Shown here piece by piece: positions 8,057-16,327 of a stretch of DNA of 64,000 nt. Origin of the DNA: Micromonospora sp. CB01531 (GTDB lineage Bacteria; Actinomycetota; Actinomycetes; Mycobacteriales; Micromonosporaceae); the NCBI RefSeq assembly GCF_001905095.1, contig NZ_LWLS01000002.1, positions 62,001 through 126,000 of the forward strand. Direction: 5' to 3'. The translations under genes and the position numbers were made by a program. Positions within the stretch are counted from its first letter, which is position 1, and every line of letters begins with the position of its first letter. The notes below the pieces were generated by a model. It ran no database searches. It was given only the letters and a program-made list of their open reading frames with translations, and had not been told where the DNA came from.

Positions 8057-10318
8057 GTGTCCGAGTCGCCATCGGCGCCAGATTCTCCCCGGACCGCCCC
8101 GGCGACCGGACCGAGCGGTGGTGACGTCCCCGCCGACGTCACGCCGTACCTGCTCGTCATGCCCACGGTGGACGGGGCGCCGCCCGGCATGGTGTGGCCC
8201 GGCCAGGAGGGCCAGCCGGCCTGGGCGATCCCGGTGACCGTGCCGCCCGGCACTCGCGGCTACGCGCTGTTCGTACCGCTGGTGTCGCCGGGCGACGGCC
8301 AACCGGTGCCCGCGCAGCCAACGGCCTCGCGGATCATGGTGCCCGCGCCGGGCGTGCCCGCCCAGGCGACCCCGCCGGCCGTCGAGGCCACGGCGAGCGC
8401 GCCGGTGCCGGCCGGCACCGGAACCACGACCGGCACCGCACCGGCGTCGAAGCCGACCACCTCGGCCGACGCCGTCCCTCCGGCGCCCGCGTCAACCGAC
8501 GTAAACCCAGCGGACCGCCCGCCCGCCGGCCCGGAACACGCCGCCACGACGACCAGCGAAACGGCGGCCGGGGGGACGCCGGCCGGCGGGAGCGCCACCG
8601 GCGGACCGGCGGCTGACGAGGACGCAGCCGACGGACCGGCGCCCCAGGGCACCCTGGCAGCGGGCACCACGCCGTCGCCGGCCGGGATCGCCCCGCAGTC
8701 CTCAGCCGCGCCCGCGGCGGCCCCGCCCCCGGGCTATCCGCCGCCGTTCGTCGTGACGCGGCCGGTGCTGCACCCCGACGGCGGCTGGGCGCCCCGCCCA
8801 CCGGCGCCCCGGACGTCGTTCCTCGGCACGCACTGGCCCGGGCCGAAGCCGGCCACCGGGCGGGCCGTCCCGCTCGCGGTCCTCGCCGGCGCGCTCGGCA
8901 CCGCGTTCTTCGTACCGCTGAGCCAGGTCGGCATCGGCTGGTTCCTCGGCTGGCTCACGCTGACCCTCGGCGTGCTGGTGGCGGTGCGGCGGCGTACCGC
9001 CGACCTGCCCCGCACCGACCGACTGATCCGGGGCGGCTGGGCGGCGGCCGCCCTGGTCCTGCTGGCCGTGCTCGCTTTCCGCAACGCCTGGTGGCTGGTG
9101 ACGTTCTGTGTCCTCGGCGCGCTGGGCTGCGCGACCCTGGCCATCGTCGGCGGGCGGTTGGTCCGCTCGATCCTGTTCGGCCTGCTCGCGGCACCGTTCG
9201 CGGCTTTCCGCGGCCTGCCCTGGGTACGCCGGCACATCACCGCCTCCCCGGACGCCGGGAAGGTCCGCCGGGTCGCCGCCTCGGTCGTCGCCACGGTGCT
9301 GGTGCTGCTGGTGTTCGGCAGTCTGCTCGCCTCGGCCGACGCGGCGTTCTCCGAGCTCATCGGCGCGACCGTCCCGGAGACCGATGCCGGTGCGTTGTTC
9401 CGCGGGATCTTCCTGGCCGCCGTCGGCGGGCTGATCGCGGTCGCGGCGGTCTACACCCTGGCCGCTCCGCCCGACCTGTCCACGGTGGACAAGCCGAGCA
9501 ACCGCCGGCTCGGCGTGCTGGAGTGGGCCCCGGCCATCGGGGCGCTGACGCTGCTCTTCGTCGGTTTCGTGGTCGTGCAGTTCACCGTGCTCTTCGGCGG
9601 GCAGCGGCACGTGCAGAAGGTCGCCGGGCTGAGCTACTCCGAGTACGCCCGTAGCGGGTTCTGGCAGCTGCTCTTCGTCACCCTGCTGACCCTGGCCGTG
9701 CTGGCCGCGGTGAGCCGGTGGGCCAGCCGGGAGCGTCCGGTCGAACGCACCCTGCTGCGCGTCCTGCTGGGCCTGCTCAGTGCGCTCAGCGTGGTGATCG
9801 TGGTGTCCGCGCTGTCACGGATGTGGACCTACCAGAAGGTCTACAGCTTCACCGGCGAGCGGATCTTCGTGATGGCGTTCGAGCTGCTGCTCGGGGTGGT
9901 CTTCGTGATGATCCTGGCGGCGGGCGTCCGGTGGCAGGGCCGTTGGATCCCCGGGTCGACCGTGGCACTGGCCGTGGCGATGCTGCTCGGCCTGGCGGTG
10001 CTCAACCCCGAGGACTACGCCGCGCGGCGCAACATCCTGCGGTATGAGCAGACCGGGAAGATCGACGCGTGGTACCTGCGGGCGCTCTCCGCGGACGCCA
10101 CCCCGGCCCTGGCCAAGCTCCCCGATCCGGTACGCCGTTGCACGTTGAGCTGGATCGCCGACGACCTGGCCGAGTCCGATCCCTGGTACGCGTGGAACCT
10201 GGGCCGGTTCCGGGCCCGGCAGGAACTCGACCGGCTCGGCCCGGCCGCGATCGGCGGGCAGAAGGACTGCCGCAAGGCCGACCAGTTCGACCTGCCCAAG
10301 ACCCGCGGCACCCGTTGA
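8057..10318 (+). CDS. DUF4173 (DUF4153-like) integral membrane protein with long disordered N-terminus
   Basis: The 753-aa protein has two parts. Residues 1 to about 270 are hydrophilic and very rich in Pro, Ala, Thr and Gly, as expected for a disordered cytoplasmic tail. The remainder is strongly hydrophobic with about a dozen membrane segments and matches my memory of DUF4173 proteins: conserved-looking stretches are FSELIGATVPETDAG, NRRLGVLEWAPAIG, GLSYSEYARSGFWQLL and LNPEDYAARRNILRYE. GTG 8057 is chosen because AAGGAG lies 6 bp upstream (8045-8050); the frame stays open far upstream without coding character. Function is unknown. It stands alone between two hairpins. Confidence 0.85.
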   Translation: MSESPSAPDSPRTAPATGPSGGDVPADVTPYLLVMPTVDGAPPGMVWPGQEGQPAWAIPVTVPPGTRGYALFVPLVSPGDGQPVPAQPTASRIMVPAPGVPAQATPPAVEATASAPVPAGTGTTTGTAPASKPTTSADAVPPAPASTDVNPADRPPAGPEHAATTTSETAAGGTPAGGSATGGPAADEDAADGPAPQGTLAAGTTPSPAGIAPQSSAAPAAAPPPGYPPPFVVTRPVLHPDGGWAPRPPAPRTSFLGTHWPGPKPATGRAVPLAVLAGALGTAFFVPLSQVGIGWFLGWLTLTLGVLVAVRRRTADLPRTDRLIRGGWAAAALVLLAVLAFRNAWWLVTFCVLGALGCATLAIVGGRLVRSILFGLLAAPFAAFRGLPWVRRHITASPDAGKVRRVAASVVATVLVLLVFGSLLASADAAFSELIGATVPETDAGALFRGIFLAAVGGLIAVAAVYTLAAPPDLSTVDKPSNRRLGVLEWAPAIGALTLLFVGFVVVQFTVLFGGQRHVQKVAGLSYSEYARSGFWQLLFVTLLTLAVLAAVSRWASRERPVERTLLRVLLGLLSALSVVIVVSALSRMWTYQKVYSFTGERIFVMAFELLLGVVFVMILAAGVRWQGRWIPGSTVALAVAMLLGLAVLNPEDYAARRNILRYEQTGKIDAWYLRALSADATPALAKLPDPVRRCTLSWIADDLAESDPWYAWNLGRFRARQELDRLGPAAIGGQKDCRKADQFDLPKTRGTR

Positions 10319-10323
10319 CGCCC

Positions 10324-10354
10324 CGGGGCCGGGTGCGAGTTCGGCCCGGCCCCG
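10324..10354. terminator. Bidirectional hairpin terminator candidate
   Basis: Perfect 10-bp arms 10324-10333 and 10345-10354 (CGGGGCCGGG and complement) enclose an 11-nt loop. The hairpin sits between the stop of the DUF4173 gene (10318) and the oppositely oriented stop of the decayed permease (10362), so it can serve both strands. Confidence 0.5.
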
Positions 10355-10361
10355 GCCCGGG

Positions 10362-10674
10362 TCAGCCCTTGACCGCGCCGCCCACGATGCCGCGGACGAA
10401 GTAACACTGCAGGCCGGAGAAGACCGCCAGCGGCAGGGCCATCGACACGAGCGCCGCCGCGCCGAGGTACCAGCCGCCGTCGAGGGAGTTGACCAGGTTC
10501 GCGATCGCCGCGGTCATCGGCAGCGTTCACCAGCAGGCCGACCGTCGGCACCGCCCAGATGACCATCAGGGCGAGGACCGCCAGGTGCAGCACCCGGCGG
10601 CGGCGAGGCCGGGCGGGCTTGCGGGTGGCTGCTGCCCGGGTGCCGGGCGCCTTGGGCGTTGCGACCGTGGTCAT
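10362..10674 (-). pseudogene. Decayed carbohydrate ABC transporter permease (MalG type), large internal deletion
   Basis: ATG 10674 opens a frame reading MTTVATPKAPG, a basic tail, then one membrane helix (LHLAVLALMVIWAVPTVGLL), the usual N-terminus of a MalG-like sugar permease. After about 50 codons the frame breaks. A different frame supplies the family C-terminus (LVNSLDGGWYLGAAALVSMA, then CYFVRGIVGGAVKG and TGA at 10362). An intact permease would be near 300 aa; the whole middle, including the EAA loop, is missing. It overlaps the upstream permease fragment by 4 bp (ATGA), preserving the original operon junction. Non-functional. Confidence 0.8.
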
Positions 10675-10800
10675 CTGATCGACTCCTGGGCACGGAACTT
10701 ACGGATGTTGAAGCCCATGATCGGGACGATGGCCAGCAGGAGGACGACCGCGACGGCGCTGGCTCGGCCGAAGTCGCCGAACACGAACATGTGTCCTTGA
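10671..10800 (-). pseudogene. C-terminal remnant of a second sugar ABC permease (MalF type)
   Basis: Reading toward the stop at 10671, the last 40 or so codons give VFGDFGRASAVAVVLLLAIV and then NIRKFRAQESIR, the typical end of a MalF-like permease. Its stop overlaps the ATG of the next permease remnant by 4 bp. Upstream the frame changes near 10790-10795 (a GIANLMIKD stretch is out of frame), and no further permease sequence is recognisable. The rest of the operon (substrate-binding protein, regulator) is absent. Confidence 0.7.
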
Positions 10801-11186
10801 TCATGAGGTTGGCGATGCCCGCCGGACACCCGATGCGCCTGCCGTCCGCGTCACCGCGGAGCGTGCGGCCGTTGGTCACCGTCCGGTCCGCCCGCAGGTC
10901 AGCTGGTCGGCTCTTCCACAGGCGACGGTCGGTGCCGGTGGCTTGACGCCGCATGCGGCGTCAAGCGTCCTGAACGCCGCTCGAGACCCGGTCGAGGGCA
11001 ACTCGAGCCGGTCGATCGGCACCGGGTTTGAGGGGAAGTTTCCGCTGGTCAGATCGAGTTGGAGGACTTCGCGTGAGGTGCCCGACAGCTCGCACATCTA
11101 TCCATAGACGTCGATGCATGGTAGAAATTTCACGGGCCGGCCTCCACTTCGCAAATATCTGCCCCTGCTGCGATTCAGGAGATGCC
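10801..11186. other. Non-coding or decayed sequence between permease remnant and secreted-protein gene
   Basis: No convincing gene is seen in these 386 bp. The reverse strand has short peptides (for example LTSGNFPSNPVPIDRLELPS) that could be decayed coding sequence, but no family is recognisable. A 24-bp perfect palindrome lies inside (10942-10965). A Shine-Dalgarno-like AGGAG at 11178-11182 serves the following gene. Confidence 0.4.
10942..10965. repeat. 24-bp perfect palindrome
   Basis: The half-site CTTGACGCCGCA is followed directly by its exact reverse complement, with no spacer. It lies in the decayed stretch about 220 bp upstream of the secreted-protein gene. It could be an operator, a recombination site or a leftover cruciform-forming sequence. 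No T tract follows, so a terminator role is less likely. Confidence 0.5.
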
Positions 11187-11690
11187 ATGTCAACGACCCG
11201 TCGTGTAGTGCGCCGCCGCATGCTCACCCTGCTCCTCGCAGGCGTCGCGGCCATCGGCACCGCCCTCGGCTTCAGCACCCCCGCCTTCGCGATCAGCCAC
11301 GCCAGCGCCACCTCCCAGCTGCGCGCCGCCGGCATCAGCTGGGTCTCCAGCGGCAACTGCAGCGACCGCAACAACCCGACGTGCACCTCGTTCGAGGGAA
11401 TCCGGCAGGCCACGATCGACGGCATCATCACGTTCAAGCGGGCCAGTGGCTGCGCCATCACCATCACCGGCGGCACCGAGACCGGGCACGCCGGCGGCAC
11501 CTACAGCCACTGGAACGGCTACAAAGTCGACATCGCCAAGACGACCTGCGTCTACAACTACATCTCCCGCTCCTACACATACGTGGGCTACATATCGGGC
11601 TGGGGTTACCAGTGGCGAGCCCCGTCGGGCAACCTCTACACCGACGAGGGCAACCACTGGGACATCCTGTACTACACCTGTGGCTGCTGA
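11187..11690 (+). CDS. Secreted protein resembling zinc DD-peptidase-fold (M15-like) hydrolases
   Basis: The 167-aa precursor begins with a strong signal peptide: arginine-rich start, hydrophobic core (LTLLLAGVAAIGTALGF), and a probable cleavage after AFA (about residue 35). The mature part contains SSGNCSDRNNPTCTSFEGIR and the conserved-looking GGTETGHAGGTYSHWNGYKV, where two His and a later Asp in the order H...H...D, plus a final NHWD, resemble the metal and catalytic layout of M15/hedgehog-type peptidases. Six or so Cys suggest disulfides outside the cell. ATG 11187 is chosen for its AGGAG and signal peptide; the frame is open but meaningless upstream. It stands alone, followed by a strong terminator. 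A peptidoglycan-related hydrolase is the best guess, not proven. Confidence 0.7.
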   Translation: MSTTRRVVRRRMLTLLLAGVAAIGTALGFSTPAFAISHASATSQLRAAGISWVSSGNCSDRNNPTCTSFEGIRQATIDGIITFKRASGCAITITGGTETGHAGGTYSHWNGYKVDIAKTTCVYNYISRSYTYVGYISGWGYQWRAPSGNLYTDEGNHWDILYYTCGC

Positions 11691-11705
11691 CGCCTGAGAA
11701 GTGAC

Positions 11706-11747
11706 AGACACCCTGGTGGGGGGCCTTGTCCCCGCACCAGGGTGTCT
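11706..11747 (+). terminator. Hairpin terminator of the secreted-protein gene
   Basis: Perfect 13-bp arms 11706-11718 (AGACACCCTGGTG) and 11735-11747 surround a 16-nt loop, starting 15 bp after the stop codon at 11690. The stem is long and stable. There is no long T tract. Confidence 0.75.
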
Positions 11748-11835
11748 CGCTTGGCCCGCCGCCGGGAGGCATCCCCACCAGTACATATGGCCCAAACGTG
11801 AATTTGGGTACGAAGCCGTCGGTAGCATCCGGGCT

Positions 11836-13410
11836 ATGACCGAGCCGAGCCGGCCCGGCACCGCCAGCTCAGGTGCCCACGGGGCCTCCCCGTCAAGGGC
11901 CGACCCGAAATGGTGGGCCCTCACCGCCGTCTGTCTGGGCACGTTCATGCTGCTGCTCGACCTGACGATCGTGAACGTCGCGCTGCCCGACATCCAGGCG
12001 TCGCTGGGGGCGTCCTTCTCCGACGTGCAGTGGGTCGTCGACGCCTACGCGCTGACCCTGGCCGCACTCCTGCTGACCGCCGGGTCGCTGGCGGACCTGT
12101 ACGGCCGCCGCCGGCTCTACGTGATCGGCCTGGTCGTCTTCACCGCCGCGTCAGCGCTGTGCGGCATCGCGCAGTCCCCGCTCATGCTCGAACTGTCCCG
12201 CGGCCTGCAGGGCATCGGCGGGGCCATCATGTTCTCCGTCTCGCTGGCCCTGCTGGCCAACGCCTTCCGCGGCGCCGAACGCGGCACGGCCTTCGGTATC
12301 TGGGGTGCCCTGGCCGGCGTCGCCGTCGCCGTCGGGCCCATCGTGGGTGGCGCGCTGGTGTCGAGCCTGTCCTGGCGGTGGATCTTCTTCGTCAACGTGC
12401 CCATCGGTGTCGTCGCGCTGGCCCTGACCCTGCGCAAGGTGGTCGAGTCACGCAACGAGCAGGGCGCGCGGCCGGACTGGCCGGGCTTCGTGATCTTCTC
12501 CGCGGCACTCGCCTGCCTGGTCTACGCCCTCATCGAAGCGGGACGCAGCAGCTTCACCGCGACACCGGTGATCGCCTGCTTCGCCGCGGCCGCCGTACTG
12601 CTCGTGGCCTTCCTGGTGATCGAGGCCCGCACCGCGGACCCGATGTTCGATCTACGACTGTTCCGGGTGGCCACCTTCGTCGGTGGCGACATCGCCGCGT
12701 TCGGCGTCTCCTTCAGCATCTTCTCGATGCTGCTCTACCTGATCCTCTACCTGCAGAACGTGCTCGGCTACACCGCCCTGCAGACCGGCCTGCGGCTGCT
12801 TCTCCTCTCGATCGGCGTGCTGGTCGCCAGCGGCGTGGCGGGACGGCTGAGCGCGAAGGTGCCGGTCCGCGCCCTCGTCGGCCCCGGGCTGGTGCTAATC
12901 GGCGTCGGATTGCTGCTCATGCGCGGCCTCACCGCCACCTCGTCGTGGACCCACCTGATCCCGGGACTGATCGCGACGGGCATCGGCATCGGGTTCGTCA
13001 ACCCGCCGCTGGCCTCCACGGCGGTCGGGGTCGTACCGCCGAGGCGCTCCGGGATGGCGTCCGGGATCAATCTGACGTTCCGCCAGGTCGGCATCGCCAC
13101 CGGCGTCGCACTGCTGGGCACCCTGCTCGCCAACCGGCTGACCGCCATGGTGCAGACCCGAACTGCCGGCACCCCACTGGCCCCGCACAGCGCCGAAATC
13201 GCGACAGCACTGCGCAACGGCAGCGTGAGCCGGCTGTTCGCAACCGTCCCACCGCAGCAGCGCGGTCTGCTCGTCGAGATCGCCCGCGGCAGCTTCGCCG
13301 GCGCCCTGAACGACATCCTGCTGTTCGCGGCGATCGTCAGCATCGTCGCCGGGATCCTGTCCTTCCTCCTGATTCGCGGAAAGGACTTCGTCTCACCCTC
13401 GCAGGGGTGA
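11836..13410 (+). CDS. MFS transporter, DHA2 (QacA/EmrB-like) drug:H+ antiporter family, 14 TM
   Basis: The 524-aa protein has the DHA2 signatures: motif D1 in TM1 (LLDLTIVNVALPDIQASLG), the TM2 to loop region WVVDAYALTLAALLLTAGSL with GSLADLYGRRRLY (motif A), and an antiporter motif C-like stretch in TM5 (GIWGALAGVAVAVGPIVGG). Length and hydrophobicity pattern fit 14 membrane segments. It probably exports a drug or toxic metabolite using the proton gradient. ATG 11836 is preferred over the longer open frame, which runs back into the upstream terminator. No TetR or MarR regulator is adjacent. Confidence 0.92.
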   Translation: MTEPSRPGTASSGAHGASPSRADPKWWALTAVCLGTFMLLLDLTIVNVALPDIQASLGASFSDVQWVVDAYALTLAALLLTAGSLADLYGRRRLYVIGLVVFTAASALCGIAQSPLMLELSRGLQGIGGAIMFSVSLALLANAFRGAERGTAFGIWGALAGVAVAVGPIVGGALVSSLSWRWIFFVNVPIGVVALALTLRKVVESRNEQGARPDWPGFVIFSAALACLVYALIEAGRSSFTATPVIACFAAAAVLLVAFLVIEARTADPMFDLRLFRVATFVGGDIAAFGVSFSIFSMLLYLILYLQNVLGYTALQTGLRLLLLSIGVLVASGVAGRLSAKVPVRALVGPGLVLIGVGLLLMRGLTATSSWTHLIPGLIATGIGIGFVNPPLASTAVGVVPPRRSGMASGINLTFRQVGIATGVALLGTLLANRLTAMVQTRTAGTPLAPHSAEIATALRNGSVSRLFATVPPQQRGLLVEIARGSFAGALNDILLFAAIVSIVAGILSFLLIRGKDFVSPSQG

Positions 13411-13482
13411 CCGGCCCGCGCGGGTAGGGATCGACGGCCACGCCAAGATCAGCACGAACTTCCCGGCCATGTCGGCCCACAC

Positions 13483-13824
13483 TCAGGCCGGCGCGCCGCC
13501 GAAGCCGATCTCGTTGCCGTCCGGGTCGCGGAAGATGGCCTTGCGGACGCCGTTGGCGTAGGTCTCACGCTCGGCCGGCTCCAGGCCGCGCTCGGCGATC
13601 TGGGCGATGCGGGCGTCGAAGTCGCCGACGAAGACGGTGTGCATGGCGTGCCCGGCATGCTCGGGCCGCACCTCGATGAACACGTACCGGTGGTCGGCGA
13701 GCTCCCACACCGCCTCTGTGTCGTTGGGCAGGAACGACGGCGGGACGCCGAGGAGCCGCTCGTACCAGGCCGCCGCCGCGGTGTAGTCGCGGACGGGAAT
13801 CCCCGCGAAAAGATCTACGGTCAT
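13483..13824 (-). CDS. VOC family (glyoxalase/bleomycin-resistance-like) protein
   Basis: The 113-aa protein is one VOC unit: FAGIPVRDYTAAAAWYERLLG at the N-terminus is the usual beta-alpha start, and FRDPDGNEIGFGG near the end is the classic closing strand with a metal-ligand Glu/Asn region. VOC proteins bind small ligands or a divalent metal; their roles include drug sequestration and isomerisation. ATG 13824 is the natural start. It is convergent with the MFS gene. Substrate unknown. Confidence 0.85.
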   Translation of the reverse strand: MTVDLFAGIPVRDYTAAAAWYERLLGVPPSFLPNDTEAVWELADHRYVFIEVRPEHAGHAMHTVFVGDFDARIAQIAERGLEPAERETYANGVRKAIFRDPDGNEIGFGGAPA

Positions 13825-13941
13825 CAGCTCATGCTAGGGCTCTCTGACCGCGGCCGAGCGATTAGAGATCTAGGTGCTGACCTTGAAGACGCGCGTACGG
13901 ACGGCCAGCACCGGGGTGGGTGCCGGCCGGCTCCGCAACGG

Positions 13942-14358
13942 TCAGGCGGTCAGCAGCCCGACGCCGAGACACACCACCCCCGCGGCGAGCGCGAGCGCGC
14001 CCACCCACAGCACCCAGACGAACCGGTTCGGTGCCGTGACGTTCCTTCCGGCGGACGACGCGAAGAATCCCGCCGACATCAGAATCGCGGCGACCGGCAC
14101 GCCGAGCCGTGCGATCCACAAGAAGACTCCGCTGAGACCGGTGGCGTCCACATAGAGCAGCGCGACCAGGCTCAGCAGCACCAGCACGCCGGCGTGACCA
14201 TGGCCGGCACGCGCGAAGGACTTCTGGAAGTCGGTCATCGGCACCTCGCCGCGGGCGATCCGGGTCATGAACCAGCCGCCCACCTGGATGGTGACGATCG
14301 TGAGCAGCACCGCTCCGGCGATGATCCGCGACTCGGTGCTGAGGGCCAGGGTCTGCAC
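13942..14358 (-). CDS. Small membrane protein of unknown function (four TM helices)
   Basis: The 138-aa protein has about four hydrophobic helices (IIAGAVLLTIVTIQVGGWFM; AGVLVLLSLVALLYV; RLGVPVAAILMSAGFF; VLWVGALALAAGVVCLGVG). A loop with FARAGHGHAG carries two His. GTG 14358 is preceded by GAAGGAG 6 bp upstream. It lies 31 bp downstream of the DoxX gene, so the two form an operon divergent from a MerR regulator. No named family is recognised. Confidence 0.75.
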   Translation of the reverse strand: MQTLALSTESRIIAGAVLLTIVTIQVGGWFMTRIARGEVPMTDFQKSFARAGHGHAGVLVLLSLVALLYVDATGLSGVFLWIARLGVPVAAILMSAGFFASSAGRNVTAPNRFVWVLWVGALALAAGVVCLGVGLLTA

Positions 14359-14389
14359 GAGGTCTCCTTCGGGTCGGATGTGACGGGGT

Positions 14390-14911
14390 CTAGTGAGATG
14401 CCGGTGCGGCGGGGCGGGCCGGGCGCAGGAGGCGCCTAACCGCCGTGCTGTCCGCCGTTCGCGTCACCCAGACGGCGACGGCGACGTAGAGGGCCTGTTC
14501 GAGAAGGCGCGGCCACAGCGGCGTCGGCTCGCCTCCGTTGAACGGCACGTCCGCGACGGCGGCGTACACGTTCGCGGGGAGCAGGAGCACGAACAGCGCG
14601 GTGAGGGCGATGCCCGCGGCCCACCGGGTCCGCGCCAACACCAGGCCCAGGGCGCCCAGCAGTTCCAGTACGCCGGTGGCGTACACCACCGCGCTGGGGA
14701 ACGGCACGAGCGGCGGCACCATCCGGACCAGGTCGGCGTGGTTGGGCATCGCGGTGACGCTCGCCGGAACGAAGTGGGCGCTCGCGGTGACGACCAGCAT
14801 GATCGCGAGGGCGTGCGCCGTACTGGCCGGCCAGCTGGCGAATCGGCGCACGCCGAGTGCGCCCAGGAGGCGGAAGATCAGCAGAGCGGAGGCGAGCACG
14901 AGTTCGATCAT
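14390..14911 (-). CDS. DoxX family membrane protein
   Basis: The 173-aa protein has four to five membrane helices and the DoxX-type sequence VVYATGVLELLGALGLVLAR, where the Glu-Leu-Gly pattern in the second half of the fold is typical. DoxX proteins are linked to redox or quinone processes and detoxification at the membrane, but most are uncharacterised. ATG 14911. It is the first gene of a two-gene operon facing a MerR regulator across 79 bp, which suggests MerR control. Confidence 0.82.
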   Translation of the reverse strand: MIELVLASALLIFRLLGALGVRRFASWPASTAHALAIMLVVTASAHFVPASVTAMPNHADLVRMVPPLVPFPSAVVYATGVLELLGALGLVLARTRWAAGIALTALFVLLLPANVYAAVADVPFNGGEPTPLWPRLLEQALYVAVAVWVTRTADSTAVRRLLRPARPAAPASH

Positions 14912-14926
14912 GGCGTTCCCATCCCG

Positions 14927-14970
14927 ATGGATAGCGGCGCTGTCCGCTTACGGATACTGATACTATCCAT
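14927..14970. promoter_or_regulatory. Dyad in the DoxX/MerR divergent promoter (candidate MerR operator)
   Basis: ATGGATAG (14927-14934) and CTATCCAT (14963-14970) are exact inverted repeats 28 bp apart. An inner pair GGATA/TATCC (14952-14956, 14964-14968) shares the right arm. A -10-like TACTAT lies at 14961-14966 on the forward strand, pointing to the MerR gene. MerR-type regulators normally bind such dyads between divergent promoters. Confidence 0.5.
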
Positions 14971-14990
14971 GAAGACGAAGGGGACGGCAA

Positions 14991-15638
14991 ATGCGTATCG
15001 CGGAGCTGAGTCGCCGGTCGGGGGTGGCCGTGCCGACGATCAAGTACTACCTACGGGAAGGCCTGCTCCCGCCGGGCGAGCTGACCAGCCCCAACCAGGC
15101 CAGGTACGGGGAGCGGCACCTGCGCCGGCTGCGCCTGATTCGCGCCCTGATCGAGTTGGCCCAGGTCCCCGTAGCCAGCGTGAAGGTCGTCCTGCAGGCG
15201 TTCGACTCCGAAACCATGTCGCTGCACGAACGGATCGGGACGGTGCACCGCGCTATCACGCCCCACCGTCAGGTGACCGCCGACGACGACGTACGCGCCG
15301 CAGCCACCGCACAGGTGCGGGAACTCATAGCGCGGCGCGGCTGGGCCGTCGAGCCGGACGCGCCCGCCATTGCAACACTCGTCGAAACCATCACCGCCCT
15401 GCGCGCGCTCGGCCAGGACAGCCTCGCCGGTCACCTCGACGCGTACGCGGAAGCCGTCGAACGGTTCACCGAGCTCGAACTCGCGGCGGTCACGTCGCAC
15501 GCCGACCCTGACCAGATCGCCGAGAGCGTCGTGATCGGCACCGTCCTCGGCGAAACACTCATCGCGGCGCTGCGCCTACTGGCCCAGGAAAGCATCTCCG
15601 CCCGCCTGCTGGGCCCGGCGTCCGCGTCCGGTCAGTAG
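14991..15638 (+). CDS. MerR family transcriptional regulator
   Basis: The 215-aa protein opens with the winged helix-turn-helix of the MerR family (MRIAELSRRSGVAVPTIKYY, then LREGLLPPGE), followed by the second helix pair (ERHLRRLRLIRALIELAQV) and an effector domain of about 130 residues without the Cys ligands of metal sensors. It probably responds to an organic effector. It is transcribed away from the DoxX operon, across a dyad-containing spacer, and most likely controls both directions. ATG 14991 has GAAGGGG upstream. Confidence 0.9.
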   Translation: MRIAELSRRSGVAVPTIKYYLREGLLPPGELTSPNQARYGERHLRRLRLIRALIELAQVPVASVKVVLQAFDSETMSLHERIGTVHRAITPHRQVTADDDVRAAATAQVRELIARRGWAVEPDAPAIATLVETITALRALGQDSLAGHLDAYAEAVERFTELELAAVTSHADPDQIAESVVIGTVLGETLIAALRLLAQESISARLLGPASASGQ

Positions 15639-15873
15639 CGGGCCGGCCATGAACATTCGCCGAGCCACCAGGCGCCACCCAGACCACGATCAGGCCATCG
15701 CCGCCGGCTGGTGGCGCGCCGCCTGAGGAGGCAGAGCAGATACGTGGCCAGATCCCGGCCGCGCCAACAGGTTCCCGAAGAAGATGTTGCAAAGGATGTC
15801 GAGAACGGCCTGGCGACTCCGTCTCAGGGGCGGACGCGGCCACCGTGGCCGTACCACACCAAGGAGAACCGGC

Positions 15874-16314
15874 ATGACGATCCAGCGGATGGACAACGTC
15901 CTCATCGTTGTCAACGACCTTGACGCTGTTATTTCGTTCTTCGTCGAACTTGGCATGGAGCTGGAGGGCAAGGCGCCAGTCGAGGGACGCTGGGTGGAGC
16001 GGGTCATCGGGATCGACGACGTCCGACAGGACATCGCGATGCTGCGGACCCCGGACGGCCACGGTCGAATCGAACTCGCGATGTTCCACACGCCGAAGGC
16101 AATCAGCCCCGAGCCGACGGACGCGCCGGCGAACACGCTGGGCATTCGTCGCGTCATGTTCGCCGTCGACGACATCGAGGACGTCGTTGCCCGCCTGCGC
16201 ACCCACGGCGCCGAACTCGTCGGCGAGGTGGTGCAGTACGAGGACATCTATCGGCTCTGCTACGTCCGCGGCCCCGAGGGCATCATCGTCGGACTGGCCG
16301 AGCAGCTCAGCTGA
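15874..16314 (+). CDS. VOC family (glyoxalase-like) protein
   Basis: The 146-aa protein contains both halves of a VOC fold: MDNVLIVVNDLDAVISFFVE at the start, and IRRVMFAVDDIEDVVARLR then LCYVRGPEGIIVGLAEQLS at the end. The position of the terminal Glu (PEGIIVGLAE) fits a metal ligand. ATG 15874 is chosen because AAGGAG lies 7 bp upstream. The stop at 16314 is only about 15 bp from the breakpoint of the decayed RHS copy on the other strand. Function likely small-molecule binding or isomerisation; unknown in detail. Confidence 0.87.
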   Translation: MTIQRMDNVLIVVNDLDAVISFFVELGMELEGKAPVEGRWVERVIGIDDVRQDIAMLRTPDGHGRIELAMFHTPKAISPEPTDAPANTLGIRRVMFAVDDIEDVVARLRTHGAELVGEVVQYEDIYRLCYVRGPEGIIVGLAEQLS

Positions 16315-16327
16315 AGGCCGGCAAAGG

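Noticed and set aside
15690..15873. Reverse-strand peptide with a hydrophobic stretch (VLDILCNIFFGNLLAR) between the MerR and VOC genes
   Set aside because: Looks like a membrane segment but the frame is antisense to the VOC gene, has no start signal and no recognisable family; it may be a relic but cannot be supported.
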